From SZUA-430 sp044375275 (GTDB lineage Bacteria; Pseudomonadota; Alphaproteobacteria; Micropepsales; Micropepsaceae): a stretch of 9,609 bases of DNA. The notes beneath the pieces are model-generated. The model was not told where the DNA came from. It did no database searches and saw only the letters and a program-made list of their open reading frames with translations. Both the position numbers and the translations under genes were made by a program. Of the stretch, positions 1 through 4,838 are shown in pieces. Location: NCBI GenBank assembly GCA_044375275.1, contig JBILMZ010000135.1, positions 1-9,609 on the forward strand, in the 5' to 3' direction. Position 1 is the stretch's first letter, and every line of letters starts with the position of its first letter.

Positions 1-286
1 GAGCAAGCCAACGCGAAGCTCCCCCACATTGGTTCAAAGCAAAAGCGGTAGCATCAGCTCCCGCCATGAACCAGGCGCTCACACCAACCCATTTCCGCAA
101 ACTTCCCGCTTTAGCGGGGGAGGTGGCTGCGCATTGCGTCAGCAATGCTGCAGACGGAGGGGGGCCCCATCCCGTGCAGCAGCTGCGCTGCGCACGTACT
201 TCCCCCGCTGAAGCGGGGGAAGAAACAGGCGTTTGTCCCTCGCTTGCGCGGTGGGTAATTATCCCGTCGCCGCCAGCATTTTCATG
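1..286. other. Intergenic region, no convincing gene
   Basis: I see no gene here that I can support. The open frames crossing 100-220 run through palindromic DNA and read as low-complexity Arg/Ala/Gly text, so I do not accept them. At the left edge two short pieces could belong to genes outside the window. One is plus frame 1, open from base 1 to a TAG at 49-51, which would be a basic C-terminal tail of 16 residues. The other is a minus-strand ATG at 67 whose frame stays open to base 1. Neither has a recognisable motif. The section 101-222 is the palindromic repeat described separately. Bases 223-286 hold nothing I recognise, apart from a minus-strand frame ending at a TAA (259-261) that might be the far end of the neighbouring decayed gene. 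Confidence 0.6.
101..222. repeat. Cluster of intergenic palindromes (REP-like element)
   Basis: Several hairpin-forming palindromes sit side by side. Bases 105-110 pair with 113-118 (CCCGCT/AGCGGG). Bases 127-137 pair with 142-153 around a GTCA loop, with one bulged T. Bases 174-180 pair imperfectly with 187-195. Bases 199-208 pair perfectly with 213-222 (CTTCCCCCGC, loop TGAA, GCGGGGGAAG). The first and last hairpins look like diverged copies of one unit, ACTTCCCGCTTTAGCGGGGG and ACTTCCCCCGCTGAAGCGGG. A CGGAGGGGGG block lies between them. This layout resembles the palindromic intergenic elements scattered through many alphaproteobacterial genomes, which I recall but did not look up. No T-tract follows the strong hairpin on either strand, so it is not an obvious intrinsic terminator. 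One window cannot show that it is dispersed. Confidence 0.6.
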
Positions 287-373
287 TCACGCATGGCTGA
301 GGCGGTTTTGCAAGCCGCGGCCGGCGTAGAGGGAGCAAGGTGAGCCGTAAAGGTTGATGTGCTGGCCTGACAT
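287..373 (-). pseudogene. Remnant of a glutathione S-transferase-like gene (5' end only)
   Basis: A minus-strand ATG at 373 has a good ribosome binding site, AAGGA at 382-386 with 8 bases of spacing. It opens a frame of only 28 codons before TGA. Residues 6-16 read INLYGSPCSLY. This resembles the first beta strand and following loop of the thioredoxin fold in many alphaproteobacterial glutathione S-transferases (LYGSPxSLYxGK). After GRG the similarity stops and none of the roughly 200 residues expected of a GST follow. A second frame nearby ends MRDMKMLAATG at a TAA (259-261). It could be the original C-terminus after a large out-of-frame deletion, but I do not recognise it with any certainty. 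The start region is divergent from the gene at 500. I infer a decayed GST gene; a chance match over so few residues remains possible. Confidence 0.4.
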
Positions 374-411
374 GCTCTTGGTCCTTGGTCCGGCGATGGG
401 TTTGTGGCAGG

Positions 412-473
412 AGTTCCGGGGGAAACTGGTGTATCCGGCCAGAGCGTCGCTGCCGGAACTTCATCCCCAGTTT
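412..473. promoter_or_regulatory. Interleaved inverted repeats in a divergent intergenic region
   Basis: Two perfect inverted repeats interlock between the start of the GST-like remnant (373, minus) and the start of the gene at 500 (plus). AGTTCCGG at 412-419 matches CCGGAACT at 453-460. AAACTGG at 423-429 matches CCAGTTT at 467-473. The arms cross, so in RNA they would form a pseudoknot or two alternative folds. A smaller stem, CTGG 426-429 with CCAG 439-442, nests inside the first. The element could be an operator for the divergent pair or a structured leader of the gene at 500. I cannot choose between these, and no clear -35/-10 pair is visible. Confidence 0.35.
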
Positions 474-499
474 GTCAGAAGCAAGCGGAAGGTCATGTC

Positions 500-835
500 G
501 TGAGCAAAATGCGGAACCGATCGATCTCGGGCAAGTGCACGATCGACGAGATGGAGATGACCTGGACGCTGCGCAGCGAGCTGCGCTGGACGCCCGAGAA
601 TGGCTACCAGGGCATGACGTTCTCGGTCCGCATCGCCAACGAAACGTGGCGCGAGCTTGTCCTCGAAATGCCGTATCCGGGCGAGAAGCCGACCGGCTAC
701 ATATCGGTGCTCGAGCGGCCCGATGTCGTTCCGTCGACAATCGAGGCCGGCATCCGCATGGCCATCGACGGCGGATGGAAGCCGCTCTCGCGCGGGCGGG
801 CCTTTCACTTTGCGATACCGGACGAAGAAGACTGA
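500..835 (+). CDS. Conserved-looking hypothetical protein, 111 aa
   Basis: I do not recognise this family. I place the start at GTG 500 because GGAAGG (487-492) lies 7 bases upstream. The same frame extends back to an ATG at 404, but that extension has no binding site and runs through the inverted repeats. The protein is soluble-looking, with no signal peptide or membrane segment. It is rich in Trp and charged residues: EMTWTLRSELRW near residues 19-30, a central beta-like stretch (MTFSVRI, ELVLEMPYPGEKPTGYISVL), and a C-terminal GGWKPLSRGRAFHFAIPDEED. The clean binding site, sensible composition and acidic end argue for a real gene. It lies 104 bases upstream of ilvD on the same strand and may be co-transcribed with it, though that gap could hold an ilvD promoter. 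Function unknown. Confidence 0.7.
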   Translation: MSKMRNRSISGKCTIDEMEMTWTLRSELRWTPENGYQGMTFSVRIANETWRELVLEMPYPGEKPTGYISVLERPDVVPSTIEAGIRMAIDGGWKPLSRGRAFHFAIPDEED

Positions 836-939
836 CGCTGTCAGGACGTTACGTCACCCGGGATTGCCGATTTCGTTGCTGCAAGCGCGAGCGGGAGCGT
901 TTAGGGTTTGCCCCTGTTCCTGCTTCGGGCTGATCCTCC

Positions 940-2664
940 ATGACCAATTCCAAATTCGACAAGAGCAAGCTTCCCTCACGCCACGTCACCGAGGGGCCGG
1001 CCCGCGCGCCGCACCGCTCTTATTACTACGCCATGGGGCTGACGGCTGAAGAGATCGCCCAGCCTTTCGTCGGCGTGGTGTCGTGCTGGAACGAGGCCGC
1101 GCCCTGCAACATCGCGCTCATGCGCCAGGCGCAGTCGGTGAAGGCCGGCGTGAAGAGCGCTGGCGGCACGCCGCGCGAGTTCTGCACGATCACGGTCACG
1201 GACGGCATCGCCATGGGTCACCAGGGCATGAAGTCGTCACTTGTCAGCCGCGATGTGATCGCGGATTCGGTCGAGCTCACCGTGCGCGGTCATTGCTATG
1301 ACGCGATCGTGGGGCTTGCGGGTTGCGACAAGTCCCTGCCGGGCCTGATGATGGCGATGGTGCGCCTCAACGTGCCGTCGGTGTTCATGTATGGCGGCTC
1401 GATCCTGCCGGGCAAGTTCAAGGGCCGGGATGTGACGGTCGTTGATATCTTCGAAGGCGTTGGCCAGCACGCCGCTGGCAAGATGTCGGATGCCGACCTG
1501 CTTGACCTTGAGTGCAATGCCTGCCCGGGTGCTGGTGCGTGCGGTGGCCAGTTCACGGCGAACACGATGGCCTGCGTGTCGGAAGCGATGGGGCTGGCGC
1601 TGCCGTTCTCGGCGGGGCCGCCGGCGGAGTATACGTCACGCGATGACTACGGGACGCTCAGCGGCAAGGCGGTGATGGAGCTGCTGGCGCGCAACATCCG
1701 GCCCCGCGACATCGTTACGCGCAAGGCGCTGGAGAATGCGGCCGTTGTCGTCGCGGCGACGGGTGGGTCGACAAACGCCGTGCTTCACCTGCCGGCCATC
1801 GCGAATGAGTGCGGCATTGATTTCGACCTGTTTGCCGTGGCGGAAGTGTTCAAGAGGACGCCCTATATCGCCGACCTGAAGCCGGGCGGGCGCTACGTGG
1901 CGAAGGACATGTACGAGGCGGGCGGCGTTCCGGCGTTGCTGAAGATCCTGCTTGATGGCGGCTACCTCCATGGCGACTGCATGACGGTCACGGGCAAGAC
2001 GCTGGCCGAGAACCTGAAAGATGTGACGTTCAATCCGGCGCAGGATGTCATTCGTCCGCTCTCCAATCCGCTGTCGCCGACGGGTGGCGTTGTAGGCCTG
2101 CGCGGATCGCTCGCGCCGGATGGGGCGATCGTGAAGGTAGCAGGGCTTGCGCATCTCCAGCATCGCGGGCCTGCGCGCTGCTTTGACTGCGAGGAAGATG
2201 CGTTTGCCGCGGTTCAGGAGCGGCGCATCACGAAGGGTGACGTGATCGTGATCCGCTATGAGGGGCCGAAGGGTGGGCCTGGCATGCGCGAGATGCTGTC
2301 GACGACGGCGGCGATCTATGGCCAGGGCGACAGCGAACATTATGCGCTGATCACGGATGGGCGCTTCTCGGGCGCGACGCGCGGGTTGTGTATTGGACAC
2401 GTGGGGCCTGAGGCTGCCGAGGGTGGACCGATCGGGCTGATCAAGGATGGCGACATCATCGTCATCGACGCCCAGAAGGGCACGCTCGATGTCGAGCTGT
2501 CAGCCGAGGAGTTGGCCACGCGCAAGGCGGCGTGGAAGCCGCGCAAGACAATGTACACGTCGGGCGTGCTGCACAAATACACGCTGACGGTTGGACCCGC
2601 GCGGGCGGGGGCTGTCACGCATCCGGGTGGCGCAGCCGAGGGGCATGTCTACGCGGATATCTGA
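940..2664 (+). CDS. ilvD: Dihydroxy-acid dehydratase
   Basis: This enzyme dehydrates 2,3-dihydroxy-isovalerate and 2,3-dihydroxy-3-methylvalerate to the 2-keto acids of valine and isoleucine synthesis, in the cytoplasm. The 574-residue protein shows the IlvD/Edd signatures throughout. SCWNEAAPC holds Cys49, GCDKS holds Cys129 and Lys131, and ACPGAGACGG holds Cys201. These three cysteines fit the [2Fe-2S] cluster ligands of this subgroup, and the lysine is at the position of the carbamylated metal-binding lysine. TDGIAMGHQGM supplies Asp88, a likely Mg ligand. YEGPKGGPGM (Glu441) and DGRFSG (Ser477, proposed catalytic base) lie in the C-terminal part. Length and cysteine pattern fit the shorter plant/cyanobacterial/alphaproteobacterial type rather than the ~616-residue E. 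coli type. ATG 940 has no strong Shine-Dalgarno upstream. I see no attenuator or leader peptide in 836-939. Sugar-acid dehydratases are relatives, but the whole sequence reads as IlvD. Confidence 0.95.
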   Translation: MTNSKFDKSKLPSRHVTEGPARAPHRSYYYAMGLTAEEIAQPFVGVVSCWNEAAPCNIALMRQAQSVKAGVKSAGGTPREFCTITVTDGIAMGHQGMKSSLVSRDVIADSVELTVRGHCYDAIVGLAGCDKSLPGLMMAMVRLNVPSVFMYGGSILPGKFKGRDVTVVDIFEGVGQHAAGKMSDADLLDLECNACPGAGACGGQFTANTMACVSEAMGLALPFSAGPPAEYTSRDDYGTLSGKAVMELLARNIRPRDIVTRKALENAAVVVAATGGSTNAVLHLPAIANECGIDFDLFAVAEVFKRTPYIADLKPGGRYVAKDMYEAGGVPALLKILLDGGYLHGDCMTVTGKTLAENLKDVTFNPAQDVIRPLSNPLSPTGGVVGLRGSLAPDGAIVKVAGLAHLQHRGPARCFDCEEDAFAAVQERRITKGDVIVIRYEGPKGGPGMREMLSTTAAIYGQGDSEHYALITDGRFSGATRGLCIGHVGPEAAEGGPIGLIKDGDIIVIDAQKGTLDVELSAEELATRKAAWKPRKTMYTSGVLHKYTLTVGPARAGAVTHPGGAAEGHVYADI

Positions 2665-2668
2665 GGGT

Positions 2669-2966
2669 TCAGGACTTGCCCTTGGCGTGGCGGGGCAGGG
2701 TGTCGCTGGTTTCGAACCACGTGATCCTGCTTTCGTGCCAGATGTGGAAGTCGGGCGGGAAAGCCTGGAATTTTTTTTGGTGTCCCCGAGATATATCGAA
2801 AGCCGGACGGCGCGATTGCGAACCAGGCGACGACGGGTGCGCCGCTTTGTTTCTGGCAGGTGCGGCAGTGGCAAAACCCGCTTTCGGTGACCGTCCCCCG
2901 GACTACAAAGCGCACGGCGCCGCAGAGGCAGCCGCCGGCTGATGCTTGAAGCCTTATTGCCGTCAC
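2669..2966 (-). pseudogene. GFA-family zinc protein gene with frame change and missing middle
   Basis: GFA proteins are small zinc-binding Mss4-like proteins, some linked to glutathione-formaldehyde adducts. I place the start at GTG 2966, which overlaps the xthA stop as GTGA. A GTG at 2981 is the alternative. The N-terminal half is good: GGCLCGAVRF gives Cys13 and Cys15, and CHCRTCQK gives Cys32, Cys34 and Cys37, followed by the SGAPVVAWF and FRYISGTPKK signatures. At the A8 run (plus 2771-2778) the frame leaves the family pattern and would run into the end of ilvD. One base out of phase, the sequence reads FQAFPPDFHIWHE then TWFETSDTLPRHAKGKS and stops at 2669, four bases past the ilvD stop. 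That is a typical GFA C-terminus. The stretch of about 35 residues normally between the halves, with the FCxxCG zinc pair, is absent. An out-of-frame internal deletion at or near the A-run would explain both faults. A sequencing indel alone would explain only the frame. Confidence 0.75.
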
Positions 2967-3745
2967 GGTTTCAGTTCGCACCAGATGGGGACATGATCAG
3001 ACGGCTTGTCGCGGCCGCGCATCTGGCGGTCAATTGCACAGGCCTGAAGCCGGTCGGCGGCCTGCGGAGACAGCAACAGATGGTCGATGCGGATGCCGTG
3101 GTCCTTCGGCCAGGCGCCGGCCTGATAGTCCCAGAACGTATACTGGTGCGGCTTGGCATTGCAGGCGCGGAAGGCGTCGGTGAAACCGAGATTGACGAGT
3201 TCGCGCAGCTTGCGGCGTGACTCGATCTTGAAGAGCGCGTCGTCTTTCCAGGCGACGGGATCCCAGACATCGTGTTCCGTCGGGATGACATTGTAGTCGC
3301 CGGCCAAGACGAGCGGCTCCTCGTCGCGCAGCAGCGTGCGCGCGTGGGCGATCAGGCGATCCATCCAGGCGAGCTTGTAGGGATATTTCTCGCTGTCGAC
3401 GGGATTGCCGTTCGGGGCGTAAATCGAAGCCACGCGCACGGCGCCGGTCTTCGTGGTGATCACGCCCTCGATGTAGCGCGACTGCTCGTCCGCGTCATTC
3501 CCGGGAAGGCCCATGCGCACGTCTTCAATGGGGTGCTTCGAAATGAGCGCCACGCCGTTGTAGGTCTTCTGGCCGAAGACGGCGCAGTTGTAGCCCAGGG
3601 CCTCGAACTCGGCCGTGGGGAAGGACTTGGTCTCGGTCTTGATTTCCTGCAGGCAGGCGACGTCGGGCGATGCCTCGCGGAACCAGGTGAGCACGGACTC
3701 AAGGCGCGCCTTGATGGAATTGACGTTGAACGTGGCGATTTTCAT
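2963..3745 (-). CDS. xthA: Exodeoxyribonuclease III (AP endonuclease family)
   Basis: This Mg-dependent enzyme cuts DNA at abasic sites and removes nucleotides 3' to 5' in base excision repair. The 260-residue protein starts MKIATFNVNSIKARL, so I use ATG 3745. The frame stays open upstream to 4084, but that part lies antisense within the cupin gene and has no family similarity. The endonuclease/exonuclease/phosphatase-fold residues are all visible: Asn7 (FNVNS), Glu34 (LQEIK), Tyr109 (IYAPNG), Asp150 and Asn152 (GDYNV), Asp221 (IDHLLLSP), and Asp250-His251 (SDHVP). The length is close to the usual ~260-270. The stop overlaps the damaged GFA gene as GTGA, so the two probably formed an operon. 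The ribosome binding site is weak. The gene is divergent from the cupin gene across 123 bases. Confidence 0.93.
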   Translation of the reverse strand: MKIATFNVNSIKARLESVLTWFREASPDVACLQEIKTETKSFPTAEFEALGYNCAVFGQKTYNGVALISKHPIEDVRMGLPGNDADEQSRYIEGVITTKTGAVRVASIYAPNGNPVDSEKYPYKLAWMDRLIAHARTLLRDEEPLVLAGDYNVIPTEHDVWDPVAWKDDALFKIESRRKLRELVNLGFTDAFRACNAKPHQYTFWDYQAGAWPKDHGIRIDHLLLSPQAADRLQACAIDRQMRGRDKPSDHVPIWCELKP

Positions 3746-3868
3746 GCCCACGCAATAGCGGATGAGCGGAATTTTCGCCAGCCCCGGACGCTGTTCCGCT
3801 GGGAGCGTGGCTTGATTCCGCCAGAGGCTGTGTGCACCTTGTCTTCCGCAGAGACGGAAATCATCACG
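3746..3868. promoter_or_regulatory. Divergent promoter region between xthA and the cupin gene
   Basis: These 123 bases must hold the promoters for both divergent genes, but I see no convincing -35/-10 pair on either strand. A 7-base inverted repeat, AGCGGAA (3765-3771) with TTCCGCT (3794-3800), is separated by 22 bases and lies near the xthA start. It could be an operator or chance. GACGGAAA (3853-3860) is a plausible ribosome binding site for the cupin start at 3869. Confidence 0.4.
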
Positions 3869-4369
3869 ATGTCTGACGAGAACTCCCTGAAGCCCCGACC
3901 GCCCGTGCGCTCGGAGGACGTGGCGTGGGAGGAATGGAGTGAGGGGAGCCGCTTCGGTACGCGCTACCGCCACCTCACGGTGGCTACCATCGGGGACGCC
4001 TACAAGGTCGGGTTTGCGATCGAGGAGCTCGCGCCGGGCAAGCAGAGCTGTCCGAAGCACTATCACATGCACGAGGAGGAGCACGTGTTCATCCTCGAGG
4101 GGCAGCTAGTGCTGAAGCTGGGTGATGAAAGCCATGTGATGGTGGCAGGAGACTATGTGTGTTTTCCCGCGGGGCAGCGCGCAGGGCACTGCATGATCAA
4201 CGAGAGCGACAGCGTCTGCCGCTACATCATCGCGGGCGAGCGCAACGGGCACGATGTGATTGTCTTTCCCGATACGGACAAGGTGATGGTGCGCTCGCTC
4301 GGCAAGCGGCAGATCTTCGACATGAATGCACGGCGCGACTACTGGGACGGCGAAGACCGCGGCAGCTGA
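3869..4369 (+). CDS. Single-domain cupin protein
   Basis: This is a 166-residue protein with one cupin barrel. Motif 1 is HYH-x4-E-x6-G (His64, His66, Glu71, Gly78), with an extra histidine at 68. Motif 2 is GDYVCFPAGQRAGHCMIN (Gly94, His107, Asn111), two residues longer than the usual PxGxxH spacing. These residues would bind one metal ion. The N-terminal region (residues 15-35: DVAWEEWSEG, FGTRYRHL) and the C-terminal tail (PDTDKVMVRSLG, RRDYWDGE) match a subfamily I remember as common in proteobacteria but without a settled function. Such proteins are often labelled sugar isomerase- or auxin-binding-like on weak grounds. ATG 3869 is preferred because family similarity begins there. The open frame upstream to 3272 is antisense to xthA. 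The gene is convergent with erpA, with only 10 bases between the stops and no obvious terminator. Substrate unknown. Confidence 0.88.
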   Translation: MSDENSLKPRPPVRSEDVAWEEWSEGSRFGTRYRHLTVATIGDAYKVGFAIEELAPGKQSCPKHYHMHEEEHVFILEGQLVLKLGDESHVMVAGDYVCFPAGQRAGHCMINESDSVCRYIIAGERNGHDVIVFPDTDKVMVRSLGKRQIFDMNARRDYWDGEDRGS

Positions 4370-4379
4370 CCGGCTTGCC

Positions 4380-4724
4380 TCAGACGGAGAAGCTCGTTCC
4401 GCAGCCACAAGACGACTTTGCCTGCGGATTGCGGATCTCGAAGTGGGCGCCCATGAGGCCTTCGATGTAGTCCACCACCGAACCGCCGATGAATTCGAGG
4501 GAGGCCTGGTCGATCAGCACTTTTGCGCCGTCCTGTTCGATCAGGATGTCGTCGCCCGTACGCGTGTCGTCGAAGGTGAAGTCGTACTGGAAGCCGGAGC
4601 AGCCGCCGCCATTCACCGCGATGCGAAACATGATCTGCGGGCCCTCGGCGGATGTCAGCGTCGCAATGCGCTTCGCGGCGTTGCCGGAAACGGTGACGGG
4701 GATGGTTGCGGTCTGTGTGCTCAT
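4380..4724 (-). CDS. erpA: Iron-sulfur cluster insertion protein (A-type carrier)
   Basis: A-type carriers receive Fe-S clusters from a scaffold such as SufBCD and deliver them to apo-enzymes in the cytoplasm. The 114-residue protein is a complete HesB/IscA/ErpA domain. Its three cluster-binding cysteines are Cys42 in GGGCSGFQY, and Cys106 and Cys108 in SCGCGTSFSV. The length, cysteine positions and final SCGCGxSFS signature fit ErpA better than IscA or SufA, though the assignment within the family is from memory. erpA next to a dGTPase-like gene is a common alphaproteobacterial arrangement. Likely clients include quinone and isoprenoid synthesis enzymes, and possibly the [2Fe-2S] IlvD encoded nearby, which is only an inference. 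The Shine-Dalgarno is weak. A palindrome and a possible promoter lie upstream. Confidence 0.9.
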   Translation of the reverse strand: MSTQTATIPVTVSGNAAKRIATLTSAEGPQIMFRIAVNGGGCSGFQYDFTFDDTRTGDDILIEQDGAKVLIDQASLEFIGGSVVDYIEGLMGAHFEIRNPQAKSSCGCGTSFSV

Positions 4725-4730
4725 AACGCT

Positions 4731-4740
4731 CGGTTAACCG
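4731..4740. promoter_or_regulatory. 10-base palindrome just upstream of erpA
   Basis: CGGTTAACCG is a perfect palindrome 6 bases upstream of the erpA ATG (4724). It overlaps the position where a ribosome binding site would sit. It could be a small operator or an RNA hairpin limiting translation, but ten bases of symmetry can arise by chance. Confidence 0.25.
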
Positions 4741-4774
4741 GTCTCTACTTAGGTACGTGTCTGTTGTAGCATGT

Positions 4775-4802
4775 TATTTAGGCGCTGGGCGCCCATAGTC
4801 AA
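4775..4802 (-). promoter_or_regulatory. Possible sigma-70 promoter of erpA with a palindrome in the spacer
   Basis: On the minus strand TTGACT (4797-4802) and TAAATA (4775-4780) are separated by 16 bases. The -35 matches the consensus at five of six positions; the -10 is weaker. Transcription would begin near 4768 and give a leader of about 44 bases before erpA. The spacer contains the perfect palindrome TGGGCGCCCA (4786-4795), exactly where a repressor could block RNA polymerase. I cannot name the regulator. A Fe-S or iron regulator would be sensible for this gene, but I did not match the site to a known motif. Confidence 0.45.
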
Positions 4803-4825
4803 ACCCCTGGCGCGCTGCGCCCCTT

Positions 4826-4831
4826 GAGAGG
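4826..4831 (+). promoter_or_regulatory. Ribosome binding site deciding the TTG start of the dGTPase-like gene
   Basis: GAGAGG lies 7 bases upstream of TTG 4839 and is the only good Shine-Dalgarno nearby. Part of it lies inside the alternative TTG-started extension at 4824, which has no binding site of its own. A small hairpin, GGCGC-GCT-GCGCC (4809-4821), ends four bases before it. Confidence 0.55.
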
Positions 4832-4838
4832 CACTGGT

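Noticed and set aside
199..222. Strong 10-base-pair hairpin as an intrinsic terminator
   Set aside because: Neither strand has a U-tract after the stem. The related copy at 101-124 suggests a repeat instead.
29..329. Short plus-strand frames over the left-end palindromes
   Set aside because: They read through hairpin DNA, lack ribosome binding sites and overlap each other.
845..855. Palindrome GACGTTACGTC between the gene at 500 and ilvD
   Set aside because: Eleven bases with one central base is too little to call an operator or terminator, and no T-tract follows.
1636..2400. A 254-codon minus-strand open frame inside ilvD
   Set aside because: It is fully antisense to a strongly conserved gene and very rich in Arg and His, as expected from the GC-rich reverse complement. 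It has no recognisable motif.
3272..3868. N-terminal extension of the cupin frame to 3272
   Set aside because: This part is antisense to xthA. Cupin-family similarity and a plausible binding site both point to ATG 3869.
3746..4084. N-terminal extension of the xthA frame to 4084
   Set aside because: The extra residues lie antisense within the cupin gene and its promoter region. ExoIII similarity begins exactly at MKIATF (3745).
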